Source of the DNA: Acinetobacter lwoffii
GTDB lineage: Bacteria > Pseudomonadota > Gammaproteobacteria > Pseudomonadales > Moraxellaceae
Assembly (NCBI RefSeq): GCF_024129735.1
Contig: NZ_JAMXXK010000004.1
Span: 1-64,000, forward strand
Reading direction: 5' to 3'
DNA: 64,000 bases
The translations under genes were made by a program, and so were the position numbers. Shown piece after piece: positions 19,526 to 29,002 of the stretch; the first letter of the stretch is position 1, and each line of letters starts with the position of its first letter. The notes below the pieces were generated by a model. The model was not told where the DNA came from. It made no database searches and worked only from the letters and a program-made list of their open reading frames with translations.

Positions 19526-20308
19526 ATGCAAGATTTATTACAGATTGGTTCACGCCAATTCCAGTCACGCCTTTTGGTAGGCACGGGCAAATACAAAGAT
19601 TTAAATGAAACTCAGCAGGCCATTGAAACCAGTGGTGCAGAGATTGTCACTGTCGCTATTCGCCGTGTCAATATTGGCCAAGATCCTGACCAGCCGAACC
19701 TGCTGTCAGTCATTCCTCCGGAAAAATATACCATTTTGCCGAATACCGCAGGTTGCTTCGATGCCAATAGTGCCGTCCGCACCTGTATGCTGGCGCGTGA
19801 GTTGCTCGATGGCCACAATCTGGTCAAACTTGAAGTTTTGGGTGATGAAAAGACACTTTATCCAAACGTAACCGAAACACTGAAAGCTGCGCGCACCTTG
19901 ATTGACGATGGCTTTGAGATCATGGTTTATACCTCGGATGATCCGATCGTGGCGCAAGAGCTGGAAAGCATGGGCTGTGTTGCGATTATGCCATTGGGTA
20001 GCCTGATTGGTTCTGGTCTGGGCATTCTGAATCCACATACCCTGTCAATCATCAAGGAAAATGCCAAAGTTCCTGTCCTAGTCGATGCCGGTGTCGGTAC
20101 AGCCAGTGATGCTGCGATTGCGATGGAACTGGGCTGTGACGGCGTACTCATGAATACAGCGATTGCGGCAGCGCAAAATCCGGTCTTGATGGCATCTGCG
20201 ATGAAAAAAGCCGTTGAAGCAGGCCGAGAAGCTTTTCTTGCAGGCCGTATGCCGCGCAAGCGTATGGCCAATGCCAGCTCGCCGGAAACCGGCTATTTCT
20301 TTAAATAA
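19526..20308 (+). CDS. thiG: Thiazole synthase
   Basis: ThiG condenses 1-deoxyxylulose 5-phosphate with dehydroglycine and ThiS thiocarboxylate to form the thiamine thiazole. The start is taken at the ATG giving [23 protein letters not shown]; the open frame runs 21 codons further up, overlapping thiS in another frame without family support. The 260-residue protein has [15 protein letters not shown] (Schiff-base lysine region), [26 protein letters not shown] and GVLMNTAIA. Confidence 0.96.
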   Translation: MQDLLQIGSRQFQSRLLVGTGKYKDLNETQQAIETSGAEIVTVAIRRVNIGQDPDQPNLLSVIPPEKYTILPNTAGCFDANSAVRTCMLARELLDGHNLVKLEVLGDEKTLYPNVTETLKAARTLIDDGFEIMVYTSDDPIVAQELESMGCVAIMPLGSLIGSGLGILNPHTLSIIKENAKVPVLVDAGVGTASDAAIAMELGCDGVLMNTAIAAAQNPVLMASAMKKAVEAGREAFLAGRMPRKRMANASSPETGYFFK

Positions 20309-20320
20309 ATTTTCATCAAC

Positions 20321-20355
20321 AAAAATAAAGGACTCAATTGAGTCCTTTATTTTTT
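20321..20355. terminator. Bidirectional terminator between thiG and GST genes
   Basis: A long near-perfect palindrome, AAATAAAGGACTC facing GAGTCCTTTATTT across AATT, lies between two convergent genes. Confidence 0.85.
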
Positions 20356-20362
20356 CCAGTAA

Positions 20363-20974
20363 TTAAGGAATCAGACCTTCATCACGCATGGCAATCTGTA
20401 CAGACTGACGTTCTGCCACCTTATTACGGATATGAATAATATTTTTATATGGACTCAGATCATGCTCAATCTGGTTCGACCAGTTGGTCAAGACAAACAG
20501 ATAAGCATCCGCAGGCCCAAAGTTATCATCCACCAGATAATCATTGTCCGATTCACCGATAGCTTTATCGATATAACTCAATAGACGATCAATCTCCGCA
20601 TAGGCTTTTTTCTTTTCATCGTCGGATAACTTGCCACCGAAGAACACCGCATAGGCATCATGTAGTTCAGAGTTCAGATAACCTAACCATTCCAGCACTT
20701 TGGCACGTCCCATGCCCGATGGTGGAATCAAATCTTGTTTTGGATCGTGTTGAGCAAGAAACGGTAGAATTGCAACATTTTCTGTCAGGATCAGACCAGG
20801 GTTAATTTCTAACGCTGGTACATAGCCTTTAGGATTAACTTCGTAATAATCCGTACCTTTTTCTGTTTTATGTGTTTTTAAATCAACACGTTCCAAATCA
20901 AAATCGACATTAATTTCATTTAAAATAATATGTGCTGCCAGTGAGCAGGCACCTGGCGAATAGTAAAGCTTCAT
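20363..20974 (-). CDS. Glutathione S-transferase, beta-class-like
   Basis: A 203-residue GST. The N-terminal thioredoxin-fold begins MKLYYSPGACSLAAHI with the beta-class cysteine in ACSLA, then NPKGYVPALE and the glutathione-binding LTENVAI. The helical C-terminal domain has the conserved FGPADAYLFVL segment. It is monocistronic, with a 200-base gap to the divergent SulP gene. Its substrate cannot be inferred. Confidence 0.9.
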   Translation of the reverse strand: MKLYYSPGACSLAAHIILNEINVDFDLERVDLKTHKTEKGTDYYEVNPKGYVPALEINPGLILTENVAILPFLAQHDPKQDLIPPSGMGRAKVLEWLGYLNSELHDAYAVFFGGKLSDDEKKKAYAEIDRLLSYIDKAIGESDNDYLVDDNFGPADAYLFVLTNWSNQIEHDLSPYKNIIHIRNKVAERQSVQIAMRDEGLIP

Positions 20975-21191
20975 TTCTGATCCTTGTTATACACTTCTCA
21001 ATGTTTTAAATCGCTTCTGACAAACTTTCAAGTGATCAAACCTGTAAATTGCAAAAAAGCGTAACTGTCATTTTGGGGCAGTTACTCATTCAATATTCAG
21101 GATATTCCGGGCTTTTGCAAGTCAATCTTGTGTAGATTTTTATCTCTATCTGTTTAACATACACAGGTTTTCAAAATATAGATGATATTTC

Positions 21192-22637
21192 GTGATTAGC
21201 CTGAAAAAAGAAGAATGGTTTTCTAATATCCGCACAGATGTACTGGCAGGTCTGGTGGTGGGACTTGCCCTGATTCCTGAATCAATTGCCTTCTCTGCCA
21301 TTGCCGGTGTTGATCCGCAAGTCGGTTTGTATGCCTCTTTCTGCATTGCAGTATCCATTGCCTTTTTTGGCGGCCGTCCTGCCATGATCTCTGCGGCTAC
21401 AGGTGCTATGGCGCTTTTGATGATTACCTTGGTAAAAGAACATGGTCTGCAATATCTGTTGGCTGCCACAATTCTGACCGGTATCATTCAGGTCATTGCG
21501 GGGTATTTTAAAGTCGCTAAATTAATGCGTTTTGTATCGCAGGCGGTGGTATACGGATTTTTGAATGCCTTGGCGATCCTGATATTTGTGGCACAAATCC
21601 CGGAAATTAACCGGATGGATAGCACCGGTTATCTGTTTATTGCGATTGGTCTGACAATTATTTATCTGTTTCCTTATATCCCTAAAATCGGTAAAGCCAT
21701 TCCCTCACCTTTGATCTGTATTATCGTACTTAGCGGTTTAGCTCTCTTCTTGGGTGCAGATATGCGTACCGTCAGTGATTTGGGGCAATTTCCAGATACC
21801 TTGCCGGTGTTCCTGCTTCCCGAGATTCCACTCAATCTGGAAACCTTGCAAATTATCCTGCCTTATTCCTTTACCTTGGCGACTGTCGGTTTGCTGGAAA
21901 GCATGATGACCACTACGGTCATTGATGAAGTGACCGGAACTGAAGGTGACCGTCATCAGGAATGTCGTGGTCAGGGTATGGCCAATATTGTCAGCGGCTT
22001 TATGGGCGGGATGGCCGGTTGTGCCATGATCGGCCAGTCAATTATCAATGTGTCTTCAGGGGCACGTACCCGTTTATCGACTCTGGTCGCTGGCGTGTTT
22101 CTGCTGTGTCTCGTGGTTTTTTTGAAAGACTGGCTGGCTTATATCCCAATGGCAGCTCTGGTTGCGATCATGATTATGGTGGCATTTACTACCTTTCAAT
22201 GGGGAGCAATCAAGCAATTCAGCAAACATCCGCTAGAATTTAATACCGTGATGATTGCCGTGATTATTGTCGTGCTTGCCACTCATAATCTGGCGCTTGG
22301 TGTATTTGTCGGCGTATTGCTCTCTGCCCTGTTCTTTATTAATAAACTGGAAAGAACTATACATGTCTATACGTATTTAAATACGGTCAATTCACGTAGC
22401 TATATTATTTCCGGACAGATATTCTTCAGCAGTACAGAAAAATTCTATCAGTTCTTTGATTTTAAGGAAAAGCTTGAGCATGTCGAACTGGATTTAACCC
22501 ACGCGCATATCTGGGATGTGACCTCAGTGAACATGTTGAATAATGTGATCCAGAAATTTAAAGCCCAAAATATAGACGTAACAGTGATCGGTTTAAATGA
22601 AGCCAGCAGTACACTGATTGACCGGTTTAGTAGCTGA
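21192..22637 (+). CDS. SulP-family anion transporter with STAS domain
   Basis: A 481-residue inner-membrane transporter of the SLC26/SulP family. It starts at GTG, giving [35 protein letters not shown], the family's first-helix signature. About ten further membrane segments follow, and a C-terminal STAS domain begins near residue 400 ([20 protein letters not shown]). Substrates in the family include sulfate, bicarbonate and dicarboxylates. The STAS phosphorylation-site region is [12 protein letters not shown]. Substrate is undetermined. Confidence 0.88.
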   Translation: MISLKKEEWFSNIRTDVLAGLVVGLALIPESIAFSAIAGVDPQVGLYASFCIAVSIAFFGGRPAMISAATGAMALLMITLVKEHGLQYLLAATILTGIIQVIAGYFKVAKLMRFVSQAVVYGFLNALAILIFVAQIPEINRMDSTGYLFIAIGLTIIYLFPYIPKIGKAIPSPLICIIVLSGLALFLGADMRTVSDLGQFPDTLPVFLLPEIPLNLETLQIILPYSFTLATVGLLESMMTTTVIDEVTGTEGDRHQECRGQGMANIVSGFMGGMAGCAMIGQSIINVSSGARTRLSTLVAGVFLLCLVVFLKDWLAYIPMAALVAIMIMVAFTTFQWGAIKQFSKHPLEFNTVMIAVIIVVLATHNLALGVFVGVLLSALFFINKLERTIHVYTYLNTVNSRSYIISGQIFFSSTEKFYQFFDFKEKLEHVELDLTHAHIWDVTSVNMLNNVIQKFKAQNIDVTVIGLNEASSTLIDRFSS

Positions 22638-22648
22638 TGAACGGTGAT

Positions 22649-22680
22649 TAATAAAAGAGCCTCAATTGGCTCTTTTATTT
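22649..22680 (+). terminator. Terminator downstream of the SulP transporter
   Basis: AATAAAAGAGCC pairs with GGCTCTTTTATT across TCAATT, 12 bases after the stop codon. Confidence 0.85.
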
Positions 22681-22788
22681 TATCTGGAAGATCTCGCCAA
22701 TTTTTATGGAGAAATACCGAGAAAAGTTTGACTTGCTCGGCTCAGGACTTAAAATACCGCATTCTGAATTTTTAGATTTGCCAAAGTT

Positions 22789-23505
22789 ATGTCGAACGAT
22801 CAATTAGACCAGCAAGTCGTGGAGCTGGAAAACTTAAGCGAGCACCGTGAAATCGTGACGTTTATGCGCCGCTCAATGCCGTTAAACACCTCTCAACGTA
22901 CTGCGCTTGAACAATATGGTCACTTAATTTTGGAATATCCAGTGGGTGATTTGCGTCAGCACTTTGAACATCCAGAGCGCCCTTTGACTGTAGAAATCGG
23001 TTTTGGGATGGGCCGTTCACTGGTATTGATGGCCAAAGCCAATCCTGAGCGTAACTTTGTCGGGATTGAAGTGCATGTACCGGGTATTGCGCAATGCATT
23101 TACGAAGCAGGTGTTGAAGGCCTAACGAATTTACGTGTACTGGATGCAGATGCAATTCAGGTATTACGTGAAATGCCAGACAACAGTATCAATACTGTGC
23201 AATTGTACTTCCCTGATCCATGGCAGAAAAAGCGTCATTTTAAACGCCGTTTTGTTTCGCATGACCGTATGCCGCTGGTGGAGCAAAAGCTGGAGCTTGG
23301 CGGAACTTTCCATGCTGCAACGGACTGGGAACCGTATGCGGAATGGATGATAGAAGTATTGGAAGAACGTCCACGTCTGGAAAATCTGGCGGGCAAAGGC
23401 AATAGCTATCCTCGTCCGGAATGGCGTCCACAAACCAAGTTTGAACGTCGCGGGATTGAAGCAGGTCACAAGATTAATGATTTTATCTTCAAGAAAATTT
23501 CTTAA
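22789..23505 (+). CDS. trmB: tRNA (guanine-N7)-methyltransferase
   Basis: TrmB makes m7G46 in the tRNA variable loop using S-adenosylmethionine. The 238-residue protein has the SAM motif TVEIGFGMGRSLVLMA, the NFVGIEVH acidic loop, VLDADAIQVL and the family signature YFPDPWQKKRHFKRRF. The C-terminal TKFERRGIEAGHKI is also diagnostic. It has its own terminator and appears monocistronic. Confidence 0.96.
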   Translation: MSNDQLDQQVVELENLSEHREIVTFMRRSMPLNTSQRTALEQYGHLILEYPVGDLRQHFEHPERPLTVEIGFGMGRSLVLMAKANPERNFVGIEVHVPGIAQCIYEAGVEGLTNLRVLDADAIQVLREMPDNSINTVQLYFPDPWQKKRHFKRRFVSHDRMPLVEQKLELGGTFHAATDWEPYAEWMIEVLEERPRLENLAGKGNSYPRPEWRPQTKFERRGIEAGHKINDFIFKKIS

Positions 23506-23515
23506 TCCAAGATTC

Positions 23516-23546
23516 AAAAAAAGCGCTGATTAATCAGCGCTTTTTT
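23516..23546 (+). terminator. Terminator downstream of trmB
   Basis: AAAAAAGCGCTGAT pairs with ATCAGCGCTTTTTT around TA, immediately after trmB. The following 185 bases to the next (convergent) gene are AT-rich with no other feature seen. Confidence 0.88.
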
Positions 23547-23733
23547 ATGGGAGAAATTTTGCAATCCACTTATATATAAAGACAAATGCACCCGAAATAA
23601 CACTTAAGAAGAAAAATAGATTTTCATCTTTATACTATTTCCATTTTTTATTATTTTTTCTTTTCATTTTTCACCAAAATTAAAGAGGAAAAAGAATTGA
23701 GTATTTTATTTTAGACTAAAAAATCCGGCTCTT

Positions 23734-24510
23734 TTATTTTCGATGACGTTCTAGGATTTGCTCGCTCAACAACTGATAGACATTTTGCAAATCTTCCCGC
23801 TGCATATTAGCTAACATCTGCTGATGCATATTCAAGATATTCTGATCACCACGCATCGCTGGGCCGGTCTGCATTTGTTTGGGATCATTCTGCGTGGCTT
23901 TACTGGCGGTTTCCAGAATCAAGGGATACAACAAACTAAAATCGACCTGTTGTGCATCAACCACCTGCTTGCCCATGTCATAACAATAATTGGCAAAGTT
24001 ACAGGCAAATACCGCTGCAAGATGCAAACTGAGACGTTGACTAGAATTATAAGTACAAACACGATTGCTTAGGCTATTTGCCAGTTCTAATAACAGGATT
24101 TGGTCCTGTTCATTCACCGCTTCAATCAACAGTGGCGTCTGCTGCCAATCAATCTGGCGTTCGAGACTAAAGGTCTGTAAAGGATAAAATACGCCTGCAC
24201 GCGCATGCACATTTTTCAGTAAATTGAGATGGGTGCTGCCAGAGGTATGTACGATCAGATTCTGCTGTAGATACGGATGAATCTGTTCAATGACGTTGGC
24301 AATCGACTGATCACTGACCGCGATAATGACCAGATCCACCTCATGATCCAGCTGTTGAGGCTGAGCGATGGCCTGAGCGTTGAATTGCTCAGCCAGATAT
24401 TGTGCTTTTTCTAGGGTTCGACTGTAGATCTGTACGATCTCATGGTGTGCTGACAATACAAGGGCAAGATGATATGCCACTCGCCCTGCCCCAATCATAC
24501 TGATCCGCAT
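23734..24510 (-). CDS. Rossmann-like and DUF2520 domain protein
   Basis: A 258-residue protein with an N-terminal NAD(P)-type Rossmann fold (MRISMIGAGRVAYHLALVL) and a C-terminal helical DUF2520 domain (LSLHLAAVFACNFANYCYD). The arrangement resembles ketopantoate reductase or pyrroline-5-carboxylate reductase-like oxidoreductases. The start is set at the ATG before RISMIGAG because an AGGA lies 10 bases upstream; two further ATGs occur up to 19 codons earlier without a ribosome site. The reaction is unknown. Confidence 0.8.
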   Translation of the reverse strand: MRISMIGAGRVAYHLALVLSAHHEIVQIYSRTLEKAQYLAEQFNAQAIAQPQQLDHEVDLVIIAVSDQSIANVIEQIHPYLQQNLIVHTSGSTHLNLLKNVHARAGVFYPLQTFSLERQIDWQQTPLLIEAVNEQDQILLLELANSLSNRVCTYNSSQRLSLHLAAVFACNFANYCYDMGKQVVDAQQVDFSLLYPLILETASKATQNDPKQMQTGPAMRGDQNILNMHQQMLANMQREDLQNVYQLLSEQILERHRK

Positions 24511-24593
24511 CTTGTGCTGTTCCTGACTCATTGCGCACAGCATGCCAATAAATACAGATTGAGGCAATTGGCCTTGATGTTTTTGAATAGGCT

Positions 24594-25391
24594 TTAGAAC
24601 TTTCGCAGGGTCAGAATCTGTTCACTTCGGCCAAAAGGTCCATGAACATCATGCAGAATCCCGCTAGTCAGACCGATACCATCTTCACCATATTGCTGCA
24701 CCACTTCCAGTCCCAGCCATTTACCCTGCGGCAGACGGTGCATATGAATCTGCAGGTCCAGATTCGGAAATCCCCAACCGGAATTCGGGTCCTGACGTGG
24801 CACAATGCCATTGGCCGTATCGACCATACCGAGCAAACGACTAAAGTCTGTCGTCGGTTGACCTTCTACCATGTCCAGCGAATTTCTTAGCCAGACAATG
24901 CCCTTGCCTGCACGATGGTCAGCATGTGCCCGGGTTTCAATACTCTGGATATAACCGCCCGGCCAGCAGCGCATACCCTCCCAAACCGGTAAATATTCTG
25001 GACTTTCGATCGGAAAATCTTCCACTCCAGCAATGGCCGTGGTATTTGAAGTTAGCATTCTCCACGCGCGTGCCACGATACAGGTTTTACCATTGGCACA
25101 CATTTCAGCTTCAACCAGTTCAATGGTTTTACCCGGACGGATCATGCGTGTGGTAATCGAAAATTCACCAAAGGCTATCAGGCCAAAAATATCCAGCCCG
25201 ACCCGACCAATACGCATGTCAGCACGTGGCTGAAACTGTTCCAGTTCGACGCATAGAATACCGGTGGCTGGCGCCATGTGCTGCTCATGCGGATTCCACG
25301 CACCTTGTGCATGAATATTAGAACGGTAATAAGCCGTAGTACTGCCATCTGCATGCTGTTCGCGCTGAATAAAACTGTAATATGCCGACAT
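24594..25391 (-). CDS. Thioesterase-family (TesB-like, double hot-dog) protein
   Basis: A 265-residue protein resembling acyl-CoA thioesterases of the double hot-dog type. The first half has FGEFSITTRMIRPGKTIELVEAEM, the typical strand-helix region following the HMAPATGILCVELEQF segment. The second half has FPNLDLQIHMHRLPQGKWLGLEVV, the repeat of the fold. The start is placed at MSAYYSFIQ with GGAAG upstream; an earlier ATG gives nine extra residues. The acyl substrate is unknown. Confidence 0.7.
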   Translation of the reverse strand: MSAYYSFIQREQHADGSTTAYYRSNIHAQGAWNPHEQHMAPATGILCVELEQFQPRADMRIGRVGLDIFGLIAFGEFSITTRMIRPGKTIELVEAEMCANGKTCIVARAWRMLTSNTTAIAGVEDFPIESPEYLPVWEGMRCWPGGYIQSIETRAHADHRAGKGIVWLRNSLDMVEGQPTTDFSRLLGMVDTANGIVPRQDPNSGWGFPNLDLQIHMHRLPQGKWLGLEVVQQYGEDGIGLTSGILHDVHGPFGRSEQILTLRKF

Positions 25392-25453
25392 TGTTTTAAT
25401 ACTTCCCTGAATATTCACTTAAACTTTAGAGTTTACAAAAAGTGCTTTTATCT

Positions 25454-26122
25454 TTATTTTCTGAGCAAAAAGCCATGATAATCCATGATTTGACAATAAA
25501 TTTTGCACTGTTTAAATCCGACTTTGGTTAAAAGCGCTTTAAAATTATGCGCAGATAACAAGTAAAAATCCTGCTCCAAGCGTTCAATCATCTTGGTACT
25601 TTGCGTTACACTCAACCCTGTCTGTTGTGCCATCTTCTGCATAGTTTTAATGTCTTGCTGATCTTCAGGTTGCATCAGATCATAGGTCAATGCAAGACCA
25701 TTGGTTTTAAGACACTGATAGATAGCCTGAAAAAATCCGTTTTTTTCGGAATTTGGAATGAAATGAGCCACCAGAATGGCCAATGCGGCATCGAAAGTAT
25801 CCGGCTGATTCAAATCTTGAATCATACTTTGGATGAATTGCACCCTTTGTCGATCTATAGAATTCAGATTTTTACTAGCCTGTTTCAGCATGGCTGCTGA
25901 TGGATCAATTGCAGTAAAGGTCCAGTCTGGATGTTGCTCTAATAAATACGACAATTCATAACCTGTTCCGCAACCCACTATTAATATATGTGCGGTTTCT
26001 GGGAGTTCAGTGCTGAGAATTGCTTCAATCTGCTGATGCACCAGTTCATAACCGGGAATCAGTTTACGGATATGATCGTCATAACTGACGACCACGACTT
26101 CACTGTGAAAGTTTTTTGCCAT
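25454..26122 (-). CDS. Class I SAM-dependent methyltransferase
   Basis: A 222-residue methyltransferase with motif I ILIVGCGTGYEL, the acidic loop FTAIDPSAAML, and the post-motif region FDAALAILVAHFIPNSEK. The sequence fits generic UbiE/Methyltransf_25-type enzymes, with no features that fix the substrate. It stands alone between the thioesterase gene and an unusual intergenic repeat. Confidence 0.8.
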   Translation of the reverse strand: MAKNFHSEVVVVSYDDHIRKLIPGYELVHQQIEAILSTELPETAHILIVGCGTGYELSYLLEQHPDWTFTAIDPSAAMLKQASKNLNSIDRQRVQFIQSMIQDLNQPDTFDAALAILVAHFIPNSEKNGFFQAIYQCLKTNGLALTYDLMQPEDQQDIKTMQKMAQQTGLSVTQSTKMIERLEQDFYLLSAHNFKALLTKVGFKQCKIYCQIMDYHGFLLRK

Positions 26123-26241
26123 ATTTTTACTCTAAATCTATGCACGAATCTAAAACTCAGGCGGGTATTTAGATAGATTGAATATTTAAATCTTGTAGCT
26201 TGATCTTATTTACTGTTTTCTTGAAATTTGATCATAGACCC

Positions 26242-26334
26242 GGCGACATGGATGTCGCCATTTTGCTGAGGGACATGGAAGTCCCTTCAGCAAAATAAAG
26301 GGATTTTGCTTACTTTTGGCCCATCAAAAGTAAG
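26242..26334. repeat. Triple-hairpin intergenic palindromic element
   Basis: Three successive inverted repeats fill a 309-base gene-free stretch (26123-26431). Hairpin 1 is GGCGACAT/ATGTCGCC at 26242-26259. Hairpin 2 is TTTTGCTGAGGGAC/GTCCCTTCAGCAAAA with one bulged base at 26261-26295. Hairpin 3 is CTTACTTTTG/CAAAAGTAAG at 26309-26334. The arms share GACATGGA/GACATGGAA wording, suggesting a dispersed repeat of REP type. Only this one copy was noticed in the window. The rest of the gap, 26335-26431, holds nothing I recognise. Confidence 0.65.
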
Positions 26335-26431
26335 AAAAGCCTAAACATTGATATCGAAACCGTTATACAAATGGAGGCAATGCATGCATTAAATACTGCT
26401 TTGCCCCATTTAAGAATCGCATCAATACAAT

Positions 26432-28120
26432 TTAAGCAATCTCTTTCAAGTTCAGCTCTTCACGCATAAATTCACGCAATTTGAACTTCTGCGCCTTACC
26501 GGAAGCCGTCATTGGAAATTCCTGGAAGAAACGCACATAACGTGGCACTTTATTGTGAGAAATATGCTCCTTACAATACTGACGGATAGTTTCCTCAGTA
26601 CACGGATCATTTTCATGCAGGATGATGCAAGCACAAAGTTCCTCACCATATTTATGGTCTGGCACACCGATCACCTGTACATCTGAAACGGCAGGATGGG
26701 TATAAAGGAAATCTTCGATTTCTTTCGGGAACAGGTTTTCTCCGCCACGAATGACGACATCCTTGATTCGACCCTTGATTTTCACAAAGCCTTCATCATC
26801 CATTTCAGCGATATCACCGGTATGCATCCAGCGTGCAGCATCAATCACTTCCTGAGTTTTGTCCTGGTCTTCCCAGTAACCGAGCATGACGGAATAACCG
26901 CGTACACATAGCTCGCCCAATTGACCGCGTGGCACCACCTTGCCATTTTCATCGACAATTTTAACTTCCAGATGCGGATGTACCCGGCCAACCGTACTAA
27001 CACGTCGCTCGACACTGTCTGCCGTTGAGCTTTGTGCACTCACTGGCGCAGTTTCGGTCATGCCATAACAAATCGTGATTTCAGACATATGCATGCGTTC
27101 AATCACGCGCTGCATAATTTCCTGCGGACATGGACTACCCGCCATAATCCCGGTACGCAGACTGGACAGGTCAAATTCGTCAAACTGTTCATGCTCAAGA
27201 ATGGCGATAAACATGGTTGGCACACCATAAGCCGCAGTACATTTTTCCTGCTGAATGGCTTTCAAGGTTTCCAGCGGATTAAATACAGCTGATGGATAGA
27301 TCATGGCAGAACCATGCGTAATACAGGCCAGATTACCCATCACCATACCAAAGCAGTGAAATAAAGGAACTGAAATACAGACGCGGTCTTCTGGACCTAA
27401 ATGAATCGCTTCACCGACAAAGTACCCGTTATTTAAAATATTATTATGGGTCAGCATGGTGCCTTTCGGATTGCCCGTAGTGCCCGAAGTAAACTGGATA
27501 TTAATCGTTTCATCGAACTGCAATTCACTGGAGATCTGTTGCAGTTGTTCCAGCTCTTGGGCGCTTGGCGAGCTTAGTAAATCCTGAAAACGGTGGATAC
27601 CGGTATGCTGCTGATCATCAATTTTAATCACATGCTTTAAATGCGGCAAGCGCTCTGCATTGAGGAATTTACTTTCAGTCTGCATCAGCTCAGGTGCAAT
27701 TTTAGTCAGAATTTCCTGATAGTCCGTCGTCTTAAACTGCGCTGCAATCACCAATCCCTTACAGGAGACCTTGTTTAGCACATATTCAAGCTCATTGCTT
27801 TTATAGGCCGGATTCAGGTTCACCAGAATAATGCCTGCCTTGAAGGCCGCAAACTGGGTAATGGTCCATTCCACACAGTTCGGCGACCAGATTGCCAGAC
27901 GGTCACCTTTTTGCATACCCAGTTTCAGCAGCTGACAGGCAAAGGCATTGACCTGATCCTGTAGCTGCCGGTAACTGAGGCGTATGTTCTGATGCAAACT
28001 CACTACCGCATCACGTTCTGCATAGTGCTCGCAAGCCTGATCAAATTTTGCACCAATCGTCATGCCCAATAAAGGCTGGCTGCTGGTTCCATAGGCATAG
28101 CTTAACCGTACTTGTGTCAT
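26432..28120 (-). CDS. Acyl-CoA synthetase (AMP-forming)
   Basis: A 562-residue ANL-superfamily ligase that activates a carboxylic acid as an acyl-adenylate and transfers it to CoA. The P-loop is IQFTSGTTGNPKGTMLTH, motif A5 is ICYGMTET, the hinge is GRIKDVVIRGGENLFPKEIE, and the catalytic lysine lies in TASGKAQKFKLRE. A GGAG ribosome site precedes the start. Its position opposite ivd and beside a TetR regulator suggests a fatty or branched-chain acid substrate such as isovalerate. That is inference from context. Confidence 0.87.
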   Translation of the reverse strand: MTQVRLSYAYGTSSQPLLGMTIGAKFDQACEHYAERDAVVSLHQNIRLSYRQLQDQVNAFACQLLKLGMQKGDRLAIWSPNCVEWTITQFAAFKAGIILVNLNPAYKSNELEYVLNKVSCKGLVIAAQFKTTDYQEILTKIAPELMQTESKFLNAERLPHLKHVIKIDDQQHTGIHRFQDLLSSPSAQELEQLQQISSELQFDETINIQFTSGTTGNPKGTMLTHNNILNNGYFVGEAIHLGPEDRVCISVPLFHCFGMVMGNLACITHGSAMIYPSAVFNPLETLKAIQQEKCTAAYGVPTMFIAILEHEQFDEFDLSSLRTGIMAGSPCPQEIMQRVIERMHMSEITICYGMTETAPVSAQSSTADSVERRVSTVGRVHPHLEVKIVDENGKVVPRGQLGELCVRGYSVMLGYWEDQDKTQEVIDAARWMHTGDIAEMDDEGFVKIKGRIKDVVIRGGENLFPKEIEDFLYTHPAVSDVQVIGVPDHKYGEELCACIILHENDPCTEETIRQYCKEHISHNKVPRYVRFFQEFPMTASGKAQKFKLREFMREELNLKEIA

Positions 28121-28218
28121 TGAATCGATCTCCTTGATTCTTTGTAATTCTGATTTTCAACTTTACTAATTGTTTTATGACCACGACGACCTTGTCTGTG
28201 TACCGGTTTTTTGTGTGT

Positions 28219-28854
28219 TTATGCTTGTAAATTTTCCTCCTGCCCACGTACTGCGTTGACACAAAAATCGGCAATCTGTTTGACAAAGTGATCCTTATAC
28301 TTCTGATCAAACATGACATTTCGGGACGGATTTAAAGGTTCAATCACGACAAAGGTCATGGCACCAACCACACCTAATGCTGCCGTATTCAAATCTTCAA
28401 ATTCGAATTCTCCATTGACCTTTCCTTCGGCCAGAATTTCCTTAATGCTCTGCTTAAGCAGCTGCTTACTGCGAAAACGCTCATGTTCCATTTCCGGATC
28501 AACCGGTTCGAACATCAGTGAATACGCCAATTGGGGGCTATTCATGGCACGCTTGACAAAAGTTGTAACAGATTTTTGCAATTTCAGTCTTGGCGACAAA
28601 TCTGACTCGGCAATATGGTTCAGAATTCCGACTTCATGCTGAATCGCGGCCGACAAAACCTCAATTAAAATCTGGCTTTTGCTTTCGAAATATCGATAGA
28701 CCAGCCCTGTAGAAACGCCTGCGCGTTCTGCAATCGCCTGAATCGATGCCTCCTTCAAGCCCCCTTGAATAATCAGTTCACGAGCAGATTCCAAAATCGA
28801 CAGGCGATTTTGTTCCATTCGTTCCTGCATCAATGATGATCTTTTATAACTCAT
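28219..28854 (-). CDS. TetR-family transcriptional regulator
   Basis: A 211-residue regulator with the TetR helix-turn-helix IQAIAERAGVSTGLVYRYFESKSQILIEV near the N-terminus and a ligand-binding domain after it. The start at MSYKRSSLMQERM is preferred over a longer form that runs into the promoter region. The gene diverges from the ivd-led leucine operon, with two abutting inverted repeats in between, and lies upstream of the acyl-CoA synthetase gene on its own strand. It probably represses both transcripts and responds to an acyl-CoA; this is inferred from position only. Confidence 0.85.
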   Translation of the reverse strand: MSYKRSSLMQERMEQNRLSILESARELIIQGGLKEASIQAIAERAGVSTGLVYRYFESKSQILIEVLSAAIQHEVGILNHIAESDLSPRLKLQKSVTTFVKRAMNSPQLAYSLMFEPVDPEMEHERFRSKQLLKQSIKEILAEGKVNGEFEFEDLNTAALGVVGAMTFVVIEPLNPSRNVMFDQKYKDHFVKQIADFCVNAVRGQEENLQA

Positions 28855-28874
28855 AAAATTAATCTCAACAAGAT

Positions 28875-28912
28875 AAAATGAATTGTAAATCATTTTGTGA
28901 ATATAGATTCAC
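28875..28912. promoter_or_regulatory. Two abutting inverted repeats, candidate TetR operators
   Basis: AAAATGA and TCATTTT flank 8 bases at 28875-28896. Directly next to them GTGAAT and ATTCAC flank ATAG at 28897-28912. Both lie between the divergent tetR and ivd starts, where an operator controlling the two would be expected. Binding is inferred. Confidence 0.5.
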
Positions 28913-29002
28913 TTTTTTATTTTTTCGTTGTATGTTAAAACCACAAGCACAACAACAATGCTTTTTTGGACACAACAAATATAACCTCAGGATGGATGAA
29001 GA

